The notes under the pieces are model-generated. The model saw nothing but the letters and a program-made list of their open reading frames with translations. It ran no database searches and was not told the origin of the DNA. DNA of 64,000 nucleotides from JACVRU01 sp040902725 (GTDB lineage Bacteria; Actinomycetota; Thermoleophilia; Gaiellales; Gaiellaceae), in assembly GCA_040902725.1 (NCBI GenBank), contig JBBDWU010000019.1, forward strand, positions 62,001-126,000. The letters are read 5' to 3'. Positions 51,434 to 59,561 of the stretch are shown piece after piece. Each line of letters opens with the position of its first letter. Positions within the stretch are counted from its first letter, which is position 1. A program made the position numbers and the translations under genes.

Positions 51434-51867
51434 CTACTCATCGATGTCGTGGATGAGCCAGAGCCGCTCGCCGGTCTGTGAGCCTGTCCGCGCCTGCGCG
51501 GTGATCTTCTTCAGGTCCGGGTACTCGGCGACCTCGGGCGACGGGAGCGTCGACGCCATCAAGAAGCGAACCGGCTCGTCCGTGTCGTTCCGCAGCGCGT
51601 GCGCGCCGTCGGGGCCGACGGGAAGTAGACGACCTCGCCCTCCTCGGCCTGCCGCTCGCCGTCCGGTGTGCGCAGCGTCGGGCGGCCGCGCAGCACGAAA
51701 AGCAGCTCCTCCATCCCGTGGTGGAAGTGGTAGACGACGAAGTTGCCCGGCCCGAGCTCGTAGACCGTCGCCCCCAGCCCCGGTCCGCGCTCCAGCCGCC
51801 GCGACTTGCCCCCTCCGCCCGACCAGTCCTCGCCCTCGTCCCAGTCGTCCGCCCAGACGTTCGTCAT
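51434..51867 (-). pseudogene. Cupin gene with a single-base frameshift
   Basis: From ATG 51867 (GGAGGA site) the frame encodes a cupin (GATVYELGPGNFVVYHFHHGMEELLFVLRG... EEGEVVYFP), then leaves the fold and stops at 51559. The next frame resumes with VGPDGAHALRNDTDEPVRFLMAS, then SPEVAEYPDLKKITA and a WLIHDIDE end at 51434. One base missing at the GGG run 51618-51620 explains this. The repaired product is about 144 residues. Start overlaps the methyltransferase stop (ATGA). Confidence 0.75.
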
Positions 51868-52562
51868 TGCTTCCTCCCGATCACGAGATGGCTCCAGCTG
51901 AACTTTGGCTGGAAGTCGACCACATCCCAGCGCGCCGCCAGCCACTGCAGCGCCGCCGTCAACGCGTCCACGACCGGCGCCAACGGCCCCTTGCGGTAGC
52001 GCCGCAACGCGTACGAGACCTCCAGCGAGACCGTCACCCACACGCCCGAGAGCGACACGGTCTCCACCACCTCGAAGCCGGCCTCCTCCAGCAGATAGCG
52101 CAGCCCGTGCGGCGTGTAGCGGAAGAAGTCGCGCGGCTGCTCGTGCAGGGGCCAGAACAGCGGCGTCGTGAGGATCAGGTGGCCGCCCGGCGCCAGCAGC
52201 CGGTGGGCCTCCGCAAGCGCCCGCGCCGGCTGCTCCAGGTGCTCGAGCACCGCCGACAGCAGCACCGTCTCCGCATGCCCGTCCGGCAGCGGGATCTCGT
52301 AGGCGCCCGCGATCACGTCCACCGACCCGGGCGCCCGCTTGCTGTCCACGTGGTCGACCCCGATGTGTTCGTCAACGTGCGGCGCGAAGGCGGGCTCCCA
52401 CGGCTTCGAGCCGCAGCCGACGTCCACCAGCCGTCCGCGCGCGTAGCGCTCGGCCGCGTAGGCGAGCGCCTGCTCCATGATCCGGTAGTTGATCCGGTTG
52501 TGGACGGCCTCGTTCGGGTGGCCGAACCGGGTCGGCTTCGTGCCGGGGAAGCGCGGCTTCAC
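51864..52562 (-). CDS. SAM-dependent class I methyltransferase
   Basis: 232 residues. VDVGCGSKPWEPAFAPH is motif I; GVDHVDSK the acidic strand end; PDGHAETVLLSAVLEHLEQPARALAEAHRLLAPGG the Methyltransf_11 core. The C-terminal 70 residues are hydrophobic-rich, as in SAM enzymes of lipid or glycan pathways. GTG at 52562 overlaps the phosphodiesterase-like gene by 4 bp (GTGA). Confidence 0.87.
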   Translation of the reverse strand: MKPRFPGTKPTRFGHPNEAVHNRINYRIMEQALAYAAERYARGRLVDVGCGSKPWEPAFAPHVDEHIGVDHVDSKRAPGSVDVIAGAYEIPLPDGHAETVLLSAVLEHLEQPARALAEAHRLLAPGGHLILTTPLFWPLHEQPRDFFRYTPHGLRYLLEEAGFEVVETVSLSGVWVTVSLEVSYALRRYRKGPLAPVVDALTAALQWLAARWDVVDFQPKFSWSHLVIGRKQ

Positions 52563-53932
52563 GCCCAGCTCTCGCCTTCCATCTCCGGCGGCACCGGCTC
52601 GCCGAGCAGCGTCAGGAGCGTCGGCGCGACGTCGAGGATGCTCCGCTCCTCGCCGCGCCCGGCCTCGACCCCCTTCGCGGCCAGCACGTACAGGCCCTCG
52701 TGCGCGTGGTTCGCGTCGTCAGGCCCCGTGTCGTTCTCGAAGACGTGGACGGTGCCGGTCCCCACCTGGCCGATGCTGCGCCAGTAGAGGTCGCCGAAGT
52801 AGACGAGCAGGTCGGGGACGACGCCGTTTCGCTCCGCGTACAGGTCCTCCGGCCGGTGCGCGACCGTCCCGATCGGCCGCCCGTGCTCGTCGCCGAGCGC
52901 CTCCAGCTTCGCCTTCAACTCGCCGCGCACGCGCTCGTAGTCCTCCGCCGCCACCGTGCCCTGCGGCTCGCGCCCCGCGACGTTGAGGAAGAGGCGGCAG
53001 TAGTAGCCGCCCTCGCCCCAGGCGACCGTCCGCTCCCAGTCGATCAGGTCCGGCTTCAGCTGCGTCGGCTCGGCCGGCTCCTCCTTCAGCACGAGGTAGC
53101 CCTCCTGACGCAGCCACTCGTTGACGCAGATGCCGCCGTCGATCCGCTTCGCGCCGTGGTCGGACGCGACCAGGACGGCCGTGTCCTCGTCCGCGAAGCG
53201 CAGCAGCCGGCCCAGCTTCTCGTCCACGCCGCGGTAGTAGTCGACCATCGCCGTCTCGAACTCGTTGCCCGGCTCGTAGAGCCGGTGCTCGGGGTCGGCG
53301 TAGCGCCAGAAGGCGTGGTGGACGCGGTCGGTGCCCATCTCGACCATGAAGAAGAGGTCCCAGGGACGCGTCTCGAGGAGGTGCTCCGCGACCTGGAAGC
53401 GCCGCTCGGTCATCGTCTCGATGTCGCGCAGCACGCGGGCCTTGTCCTCCGTCCGGAAGTTCGGCACGTCGAGCATGTACTCGCCCACGAGCCTCTCGAT
53501 TTCGTCCTTCACCGCCGCCGGGTAGGTGTACTGGCGGTTCGTGTCGGGCGTGAGGAAGCACGAGACCATGACGCCGTTCACCTGCGAGACGGGATAGGTC
53601 TGAGGCACGCCGAGCACGATCACCGGCCGCCCCCGCGCCGAGAGCAGGTCCCACACGCGGGGCACCTTCACGGAGCGCGAGTCCGCGAACGCGAGCGCGT
53701 CGTAGCTGTGGTCCTTGCGGTTGCGGAAGCCGTAGAAGCCGAGCACGCCCGGGTTGCGCGACGACGTCATCACCGACCAGGCGGGCACGGTGATCGGCGG
53801 GTCGCAGCTGCGCAGGACGCCCCAGCTGCCCCGCTCGGTCAGGCTCCGCAGGTTCGGCAGCTCGTCGAGCCACTGGTCGAAGACGAGCTGTGGCGGGGCG
53901 CAATCGAGCCCGATGACCAGCGCCCGCGGCAT
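52559..53932 (-). CDS. Alkaline-phosphatase-superfamily phosphodiesterase/phosphatase
   Basis: 457 residues. LVIGLDCAPPQLVFDQW holds the first metal Asp, ITVPAWSVMTS the Thr nucleophile, GTDRVHHAFWRY the Asp/His pair and VLVASDHGAKRIDGG the second Asp/His pair, as in nucleotide pyrophosphatase/phosphodiesterase-type enzymes. No signal peptide. ATG at 53932 lies 9 nt behind TATACC. It is the first gene of a phosphodiesterase-methyltransferase-cupin-VOC operon. Confidence 0.88.
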   Translation of the reverse strand: MPRALVIGLDCAPPQLVFDQWLDELPNLRSLTERGSWGVLRSCDPPITVPAWSVMTSSRNPGVLGFYGFRNRKDHSYDALAFADSRSVKVPRVWDLLSARGRPVIVLGVPQTYPVSQVNGVMVSCFLTPDTNRQYTYPAAVKDEIERLVGEYMLDVPNFRTEDKARVLRDIETMTERRFQVAEHLLETRPWDLFFMVEMGTDRVHHAFWRYADPEHRLYEPGNEFETAMVDYYRGVDEKLGRLLRFADEDTAVLVASDHGAKRIDGGICVNEWLRQEGYLVLKEEPAEPTQLKPDLIDWERTVAWGEGGYYCRLFLNVAGREPQGTVAAEDYERVRGELKAKLEALGDEHGRPIGTVAHRPEDLYAERNGVVPDLLVYFGDLYWRSIGQVGTGTVHVFENDTGPDDANHAHEGLYVLAAKGVEAGRGEERSILDVAPTLLTLLGEPVPPEMEGESWA

Positions 53933-53941
53933 GCCGACCAC

Positions 53942-53951
53942 GGTATAGCTT
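53942..53951. promoter_or_regulatory. Overlapping divergent -10 boxes
   Basis: Minus strand TATACC (53947-53942), 9 nt before ATG 53932. Plus strand TAGCTT (53946-53951), 7 nt before TTG 53959; TATAGC (53944-53949) is the other reading. The boxes overlap on the same bases. Confidence 0.5.
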
Positions 53952-53958
53952 CCCGCCC

Positions 53959-54891
53959 TTGGCGCTCTACCTCACCGAGGAGGACGTCGGCGCGCTGCTG
54001 ACGATCGAGGACGCGCTCGAGACGGTCGAGGGGTCGTTCCGCCGGCTGGCGGCGGGCGCCGTCGAGAACCGCCCGCGCTACCGGATGGGGCTCGAGCAGG
54101 GGGTGATGGCGGTGATGGCGGCCGTCGACCTCGAGCTCGGGAAGGCCGGCGTGAAGACGTACGCGGCTTTCGGCCACGAGGACGTGCGCTTCGTCGTCCT
54201 CCTCTTCGAGACCGCGCGCGCCGAGCTCGTGGGTGTGGTGGAGGCGAACAGGCTCGGCCAGCTGCGCACCGGCGCCGCCAGCGGCATCGCCGCGCGCTAC
54301 CTCGCCCGGCCGGGCGCGCAGACGCTGGGGGTCTTCGGCTGCGGCTTCCAGGCCGAGACGCAGGTGGCCGCGATCCGGGCCGCGGTGCCTTCGATCGAGC
54401 GGGTCGTCGCCTACTGCCGCACGCCGCAGAGCCTGAAGCGGTTCTGCAAGGCCGTGGGCGCGGAGCCGGCCGAGGCGCACCACGAGGTCGGCGGCCTGGA
54501 CGTCGTCGTCACCGCAACGACCTCCCGCGACCCGGTGCTGCGCGGCGACTGGTTGCAGCCCGGCGCGCTCGTCTGCGCGATCGGCGCCAACGACCCGGGC
54601 GCGCGAGAGCTCGACGACCTCGTGCTCGAGCGCGCGGCCTTCGTCTGCTGCGACTCGCGCGAGCAGTCGAGGCTCGAGTCCGGCGACCTGATCGATCCCG
54701 TGGCCCACGGCGTGCTCGACTGGCTCGAGGTGCACGAGCTCCAGGAGGTGATCGTGGGCGACGTGCCGGGCCGTCAGCAGGACGACGACATCGTCGTCTT
54801 CAAGTCGAACGGGATCGCGGCGTGGGACGTGGCGATCGCGGCCGCGGCGGTCGAGCGGGCGCGGGAGCGCGGGGTCGGAAGGGAGCTCTGA
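53959..54891 (+). CDS. Ornithine cyclodeaminase/mu-crystallin family protein
   Basis: 310 residues. GVVEANRLGQLRTGAASGIAARYLARPGAQTLGVFGCGFQAETQV is the NAD(P)-binding core, with the RTGA substrate segment and ICAIGAND. The family includes ornithine cyclodeaminase, alanine dehydrogenase and ketimine reductases; the residues visible do not set the substrate. TTG at 53959 is the only suitable start. GNAT gene follows at 54896. Confidence 0.86.
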   Translation: MALYLTEEDVGALLTIEDALETVEGSFRRLAAGAVENRPRYRMGLEQGVMAVMAAVDLELGKAGVKTYAAFGHEDVRFVVLLFETARAELVGVVEANRLGQLRTGAASGIAARYLARPGAQTLGVFGCGFQAETQVAAIRAAVPSIERVVAYCRTPQSLKRFCKAVGAEPAEAHHEVGGLDVVVTATTSRDPVLRGDWLQPGALVCAIGANDPGARELDDLVLERAAFVCCDSREQSRLESGDLIDPVAHGVLDWLEVHELQEVIVGDVPGRQQDDDIVVFKSNGIAAWDVAIAAAAVERARERGVGREL

Positions 54892-54895
54892 GGCC

Positions 54896-55768
54896 ATGGC
54901 GATCGCCGAGGTGCGAGCCTCCGGCCTCGACTGTCTGGCGCTCGCAACGGAACTCCTCCAGCGCGCTCGCCTGGCGGACGCGGACGCGGGGCTCTGGGAA
55001 GCCGCCGACCTGCAGTGGTGGTGGCGCACGCCTCGGAGCTCGGACGCGATCGACCAGCTCTTCTGGATCGATGAGGAGGGACCCGTTGCCGGCGTCGTGC
55101 TCACGGACTGGGGTCGCAGCTGGGGGTGCGACGCGATCGTCGTTCCCGGTGTCTCGAGCCTTTCGCTGCACGCCGTCTGGGCGCGCGCCGTGGAGGCGAT
55201 CGAAGCCCTGACGCTGGAGGCGGTCGAGGTGCTCGTCCGCGACGACGACGCCGAGCAGCTGGCCCTGCTGGCCGACCTCGGCTTCGTAGCCGAGGACGAC
55301 GTGTCGGGGATCACCTGGATGAATGCCGAAGATCGTCGCGACGTGACCGCCGTGCCGGACGGGTTCGTGCTCGTAGACCGCGCGCGGGAGGAGACCGGTC
55401 CGCACCCGATGCGCGGGCGAAACGGGGAAGAGGTCGAGGCCCGTCTCCGGCAGTGCTCGCTCTACGACCCGTCACTCGATCTCGCTGTCGAGGCCGAGGG
55501 CGAGGTCGCCGGCTATTCGCTGTTCTGGTTCGACCCGGTGACCGAGGTCGGCCTCGTGGAGCCGATGAGGGTCGAGGACGCGTACCAGCGGCGCGGCCTG
55601 GCCCGCGCGATGCTCACCGCGGGTCTCGATCGGCTGGCGAAGCGTGGGGCACGGCGCCTGAAGGTCGGCTACGGCACTGACGTCGCGCGGGGCCTGTACG
55701 TCGGCGCAGGCTTCCGCGTGACCGCCACGGACACGTCGTACAGCTGGAAGAGGCGGGCGGCCGGCTAG
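54896..55768 (+). CDS. GNAT N-acetyltransferase, tandem domains
   Basis: 290 residues: a degenerate N-terminal GNAT-like half (about 10-140) and a C-terminal half with the acetyl-CoA motif VEDAYQRRGLARAMLTAGLDRLAKRG and the final RLKVGYGTDVARGLYVGAGF. Four nt after the cyclodeaminase-family gene, so likely co-transcribed. Its stop shares a CTAG with the convergent gene. Substrate unknown. Confidence 0.86.
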   Translation: MAIAEVRASGLDCLALATELLQRARLADADAGLWEAADLQWWWRTPRSSDAIDQLFWIDEEGPVAGVVLTDWGRSWGCDAIVVPGVSSLSLHAVWARAVEAIEALTLEAVEVLVRDDDAEQLALLADLGFVAEDDVSGITWMNAEDRRDVTAVPDGFVLVDRAREETGPHPMRGRNGEEVEARLRQCSLYDPSLDLAVEAEGEVAGYSLFWFDPVTEVGLVEPMRVEDAYQRRGLARAMLTAGLDRLAKRGARRLKVGYGTDVARGLYVGAGFRVTATDTSYSWKRRAAG

Positions 55769-56022
55769 GAGCTGTCCGCCGAGACCTTGGCCGAGTCGAT
55801 CGCCTCGTCGCCGATCGCCCGGATGACCTCGGGCCGGTCGAGCAGGCGCTGGCGCTGGCTCGGGGTCGTGCGGTTGATCAGGTAGCGGTCCTCGAGGATC
55901 TCGTCGAGCGAGCGCCCTCGGTCGTGCTCGCGGATGACGTACGCCGCCAGCCGCTCCTCCAGGCTGGAGCGGGCGAACAGGAACGAGAACGGGTTCCGGA
56001 GGAATGCGGCGATCCTCGGCAC
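55765..56022 (-). CDS. Unknown 85-residue protein
   Basis: Soluble, helical, charged: LRNPFSFLFARSSLEERLAAYVIREHDRGRSLDEILEDRYLINR, then an Arg-rich PSQRQRLLDRPEVIRAIG. GTG at 56022 lies 7 nt behind a good -10 box (TACAAT). The clear promoter and shared stop with the GNAT gene support a real gene. I do not recognise the family. Confidence 0.65.
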   Translation of the reverse strand: MPRIAAFLRNPFSFLFARSSLEERLAAYVIREHDRGRSLDEILEDRYLINRTTPSQRQRLLDRPEVIRAIGDEAIDSAKVSADSS

Positions 56023-56029
56023 GGGCGCG

Positions 56030-56039
56030 ATTGTATCCT
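56030..56039. promoter_or_regulatory. Overlapping divergent -10 boxes
   Basis: Minus strand TACAAT (56035-56030), 7 nt before GTG 56022. Plus strand TATCCT (56034-56039), 6 nt before GTG 56046. The two boxes share their first two bases and only 23 bp separate the starts. Confidence 0.65.
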
Positions 56040-56045
56040 TGCGGC

Positions 56046-56393
56046 GTGCGACGGAGGGCGACGGACTCCCGGTTCGCCGAGCGGGCCCTTCGCGGCGTGG
56101 ACGACCAGGGTCAAGAGGAGCGGGTCGTCATCTGGATCGAACGCAAGCCCGGCGCGCTCTGGGCCGTGGGCCGTTCGGTCAATCAGCACCTCCGGCAGAC
56201 CGACGATCCCCGGCAGGACGACTACCTCTTCGAGGGCTACGAGCTGGAGGACGCGCTCGAGGCGGCGAACGCGGCGCTCGAGGACGACGTGAGCGTGCTC
56301 GAGCAAGACGGCTCGGAGCTCGGCCGCGTCGCGCCCTTCAAGCGCGCCGAGCTGCTGGGCCCGCTCGAGCGCTGGTTCTTCGGGCGGCGCTAA
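56046..56393 (+). CDS. Unknown 115-residue protein
   Basis: Soluble, with a beta-rich core (VVIWIERKPGALWAVGRSVNQHLRQ), a helical EGYELEDALEAANAALEDDVSVLEQDG and an Arg/Phe end. GTG at 56046 lies 6 nt behind TATCCT. It probably folds as one small alpha-beta domain; I cannot assign a function. A longer frame from 56004 overlaps the opposite-strand gene start. Confidence 0.65.
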   Translation: MRRRATDSRFAERALRGVDDQGQEERVVIWIERKPGALWAVGRSVNQHLRQTDDPRQDDYLFEGYELEDALEAANAALEDDVSVLEQDGSELGRVAPFKRAELLGPLERWFFGRR

Positions 56394-56546
56394 GGGTTTT
56401 GTCGCTGTCGCGGCCGGCCGAACCGCGCCGTCGCCGCAGCTCCCGTCCGTAGTCGTCCGCAGGCGATTTACGGGCCGGCGCTGATGGCGTGGGCGACCCG
56501 CCAGGTGATGCTTTAGCCCAGGTTACGGCCGACGAAAGGAATTGAG

Positions 56547-57179
56547 ATGAAGAAGTGGTTCGCATATGCAGGGATCGCCGCGAGTGTCGTGCTGATCGCC
56601 TTCGGGATCGGCGCGATCGCCCTCGGCGTCAACGGCTTCATAACCGTCCGCGACAGCCTCGCGGCGGAGAAGATCGTGGGCGGCGACGACATGTCGCCGG
56701 CACTCATCCGCGAGGCGGCCGAAGAGGCCGGTCTCACGGAGTACACCGTGCCGGGCAAGGACGTCGTCGGCCAGGAGATCGACACCGGTGACGAGGCCCG
56801 CGCGTTCGCGGGCTACATGAGGATCCACGCCCTCGAGTCGACGGGCGGCCTCACGTACGCCGAGATGGGCCGGTTCGCCACGCCGGACGGGAACCCCGCC
56901 GGCACCAGCGACCCGGAGCTCGCCCTGACGGACGAGGGCGGCGAGCCCGTCTCGAACGGCGCCCGGAACCTCTGGGTGACCGCGACCGCGCTCACGACCG
57001 CGCTCAACGTGTCCTTCATGGCCGAGCGGCTCGCGATCTTCGGCATCGTCGTCGGAGTGGCCCTGCTGCTCAGCGGGATCGGCTTCCTCGTCCTCACGAT
57101 CGGTGGGGCGCTGGGAGTGGCCGTGATCCCGCAGCGCAGGTGGAACGCATCTCCCGACACGGCGTCGGCCGCGATCTAG
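56547..57179 (+). CDS. Two-helix membrane protein with extracytoplasmic domain, unknown
   Basis: 210 residues: a membrane helix at about 7-28, an acidic extracytoplasmic domain (about 30-160; GGDDMSPALIREAAEEAG, VPGKDVVGQEIDTGDEARAFAGYM) and a second helix at about 165-188. AAAGGA site before ATG 56547. Such proteins occur in actinobacteria near respiratory genes; no function is known to me. The N-gap follows within 46 bp of its stop. Confidence 0.65.
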   Translation: MKKWFAYAGIAASVVLIAFGIGAIALGVNGFITVRDSLAAEKIVGGDDMSPALIREAAEEAGLTEYTVPGKDVVGQEIDTGDEARAFAGYMRIHALESTGGLTYAEMGRFATPDGNPAGTSDPELALTDEGGEPVSNGARNLWVTATALTTALNVSFMAERLAIFGIVVGVALLLSGIGFLVLTIGGALGVAVIPQRRWNASPDTASAAI

Positions 57180-57224
57180 GCAGTACTCGCGGCTAGGGGC
57201 AGGGGGGGGGGGCGGAGGGCCCCC

Positions 57225-57234
57225 NNNNNNNNNN
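57225..57234. other. Scaffold gap of 10 Ns beside a G-rich run
   Basis: Ten Ns preceded by a run of eleven Gs and GGAGGGCCCCC. The gap length is a placeholder, so the distance between the membrane protein gene and nirK is not known. Confidence 0.98.
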
Positions 57235-57295
57235 GGGCGGGCCATGAGCCCGCCCGCCGCTCCCCGGAAATCCAACGAAGGAGGAACGACACGCG

Positions 57296-58408
57296 ATGGC
57301 CAGCCACCCCGAGACCGACTCCGGCGCCTTCCTGAAGGTCACGATCGTCCTGCTCGGCTTCCTCGTGGCCGTCGCCGGCTTCTTCGCCCTGATGCTGTGG
57401 GCGGACGCCCGCGGCGCGCGCGACGACGCGAGCTCGGCGGCGTCTGCGGCCGGCGAAGTCCAGGAGAGCCACAACACGGCGCTCCCCCTGAACAGCTTCG
57501 CCGGCAAGGTGCCGGCGAACGCCCAGGAGCTCGCCGAGGCACACGAGCCCTACGACGCGACGCTGCCCGCGCTTCAGCCGGGCGAGGTCGTGAAGGTGCA
57601 CATGGTCATGAAGGACCGCACCGTCGAGATCGCCCCGGGCGTGAAGTACAACGTCTGGGCCTTCGACGGCGACTACAGCGCCCCCGGCCCGATCGTCCAC
57701 GTCCGCCAGGGCCAGACGGTCGAGTTCACGCTCACGAACGGCGGCTCGATCCCGCACTCGATGGACTTCCACGCGGCCCGGATCGCGCCCGACGTCGCCT
57801 TCCGCGACGTCGCACCGGGCGAGTCCTTCACCTTCCGCTTCGAGGCGAACGACCCCGGCGTGTTCATGTACCACTGCGGCACGAAGCCGGTGCTCGCGCA
57901 CATCGCGAACGGCATGTACGGCGCGATCGTCGTCCGCCCGGCGGACCTGCCCGCGGCGGACAACGAGTACGTGCTGGTGGCGAGCGAGTGGTACCTGAAC
58001 GGTGACGGGATCGACCAGCCCGCCTCGCTCTCGATGGAGAAGGCGCGGGCGATGATGCCCGACTGGACGACGTTCAACGGCTATGCGAACCAGTACGTCA
58101 CGCACCCGCTGACCGCCGACCCGGGCGACACGACGCGCTTCTGGGTCGTCGCCGCCGGGCCGACGTTGGATACGAACTTCCACGTCGTCGGCACGATCTT
58201 CGAGCGTGCCTGGGTGAACCAGGACATGACGCAGTTCCAGCGGGGCGTCCAGACGGTCGGGGTGCCGGCGGGCGGCGGTGCCGTCTTCGACGTGAAGATC
58301 GACGACGCCGGCGTGTACCCGATCGTGTCGCACGCCTTCGCGCACGTCGACCTCGGCCAGGTCGGCCTGCTCAAGGTCGGCGAGCCCAAGGGCTCCGCAA
58401 GCCACTGA
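57296..58408 (+). CDS. nirK: Membrane-anchored copper nitrite reductase (NirK/AniA type)
   Basis: 370 residues, an N-terminal membrane helix (about 12-35) then two cupredoxin domains. Type 1 copper: His154, Cys194, His202 and Met207; type 2: His159, His193 and His346; catalytic Asp157 (HSMDFHAA) and His296 (FHVVG, cf. FHVIG in AniA). All residues needed for nitrite reduction to NO are present. AAGGAGGA site before ATG 57296. Membrane anchoring means the active domain faces outside. Confidence 0.87.
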   Translation: MASHPETDSGAFLKVTIVLLGFLVAVAGFFALMLWADARGARDDASSAASAAGEVQESHNTALPLNSFAGKVPANAQELAEAHEPYDATLPALQPGEVVKVHMVMKDRTVEIAPGVKYNVWAFDGDYSAPGPIVHVRQGQTVEFTLTNGGSIPHSMDFHAARIAPDVAFRDVAPGESFTFRFEANDPGVFMYHCGTKPVLAHIANGMYGAIVVRPADLPAADNEYVLVASEWYLNGDGIDQPASLSMEKARAMMPDWTTFNGYANQYVTHPLTADPGDTTRFWVVAAGPTLDTNFHVVGTIFERAWVNQDMTQFQRGVQTVGVPAGGGAVFDVKIDDAGVYPIVSHAFAHVDLGQVGLLKVGEPKGSASH

Positions 58409-58418
58409 CGGCGAGGCC

Positions 58419-59153
58419 GTGACCGTTCTCTCCGTCTTCGCGGCCGCCGCGCTCACGGCGGCCGCGACCGGGCTTGGTGCGCTGCCGTTTCTCTTCGTCC
58501 GCCGGCCGGGGAGGTCCTGGCTCGGGATGGCGAACGGCCTCGCCTCGGGGTTCATGGTGGGCGCCAGCATCGGCCTGCTGTGGGAGGGCTCCGACTACGG
58601 CCTCGGCCGGGTAGTGGCGGGCGCCGCCGCCGGGGCCTTCTTCCTCGTGGCGACACGACGGCAGCTCGGACGCGGCCGGGAGCCGCATTTCGGCGCGTTC
58701 CGCGGCGCGGCCGCGGCGAGCATGCTGCTCATCGTCGGCGTCATGACGGCCCACTCCTTCACCGAGGGAGTCGGGGTGGGCGTCGCATTCGGCGGCGGCG
58801 ACACGCTCGGACTCGTGATCGCGCTGGCGATCGCCATCCACAACGTGCCTGAGGGGCTGGCGATCAGCCTCGTGCTTGTCCCGCGTGGAGTCTCCGTCGC
58901 GCGCGCCGCGGCCTGGAGCGTGTTCTCCAGCCTGCCGCAGCCGCTGATGGCCGTCCCCGCCTTCGTCTTCGTCGAGACCTTCGAGCCCGTGCTGCCGTTC
59001 GGCCTGGGCTTCGCGGCCGGTGCGATGCTCGGGATGGTGGCGGCCGAGCTGCTGCCGGAGGCGCTGGACGCGGCGCCCGCGCGCTGGGTGGGCGCGGTCG
59101 GACTGAGCTCGGTCGCGGCGATGGTCGCTCTCCAGCTGGCGCTGCTCCGATGA
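58419..59153 (+). CDS. ZIP-family metal transporter
   Basis: 244 residues, eight predicted membrane helices, with the metal-site helix motifs MTAHSFTEGVGVG and AIHNVPEGLAIS. ZIP carriers import Zn2+, Fe2+ or other divalent ions. GTG at 58419 lies 10 nt after nirK; copper-enzyme context does not establish specificity. Confidence 0.9.
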   Translation: MTVLSVFAAAALTAAATGLGALPFLFVRRPGRSWLGMANGLASGFMVGASIGLLWEGSDYGLGRVVAGAAAGAFFLVATRRQLGRGREPHFGAFRGAAAASMLLIVGVMTAHSFTEGVGVGVAFGGGDTLGLVIALAIAIHNVPEGLAISLVLVPRGVSVARAAAWSVFSSLPQPLMAVPAFVFVETFEPVLPFGLGFAAGAMLGMVAAELLPEALDAAPARWVGAVGLSSVAAMVALQLALLR

Positions 59154-59294
59154 TGACTGCCGAGCCGGGCCCCGCCGATCTCTGCCACTCCGCGCTCGAG
59201 GTGCGCTTCATGATGCCATCGGCTGCGGCTTTTCCGCAGTCCCTTCCGTAGCGGCTCCGATGGCGGCGCCGGCCGCCCGGGCGACGATCGGGGC

Positions 59295-59561
59295 ATGAGC
59301 GAGCTCTTCGAACGGGTGGTCTGCGGCGTCGACCCAACCGACGCGGGCGCGGCCGCGCCGCGCGTTGCCGCGCTCGTCACGCCGCCCGAGGAGCTGCACC
59401 TCCTCTCCGAGGAGTCGGACCTCGTCGTCGTCGGCAGCCGCAGCCTCCGCGGTATCCGCTCGCTCGGGAGCGTCAGCGAGCGCGTCGCGCACGAGTCCCT
59501 TTGCTCGGTCCTCGTCGTTCGACAAGGAAAGGAGAAAGAGTCATGGACGTCAGAGACTTAA
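59295..59561 (+). CDS. Internally deleted universal stress protein
   Basis: 88 residues. The N-terminus (ELFERVVCGVDPTDAGAAAPRVAALV) and C-terminus (EESDLVVVGSRSLRGIRSLGSVSERVAHESLCSVLVVRQG) match the ends of a UspA domain, but the middle 55-60 residues, which complete the fold, are missing between LHLLS and EESD. The nucleotide motif region (VGSRSLRG) remains. It is in frame and overlaps the CBS-BON gene by 19 bp. It may be a remnant. Confidence 0.75.
   Translation: MSELFERVVCGVDPTDAGAAAPRVAALVTPPEELHLLSEESDLVVVGSRSLRGIRSLGSVSERVAHESLCSVLVVRQGKEKESWTSET

Noticed and set aside
59205..59260. CTGCGG-CTTTT-CCGCAG hairpin after the ZIP gene
   Set aside because: A short 6-bp stem with no T-tract; not reported as a terminator.
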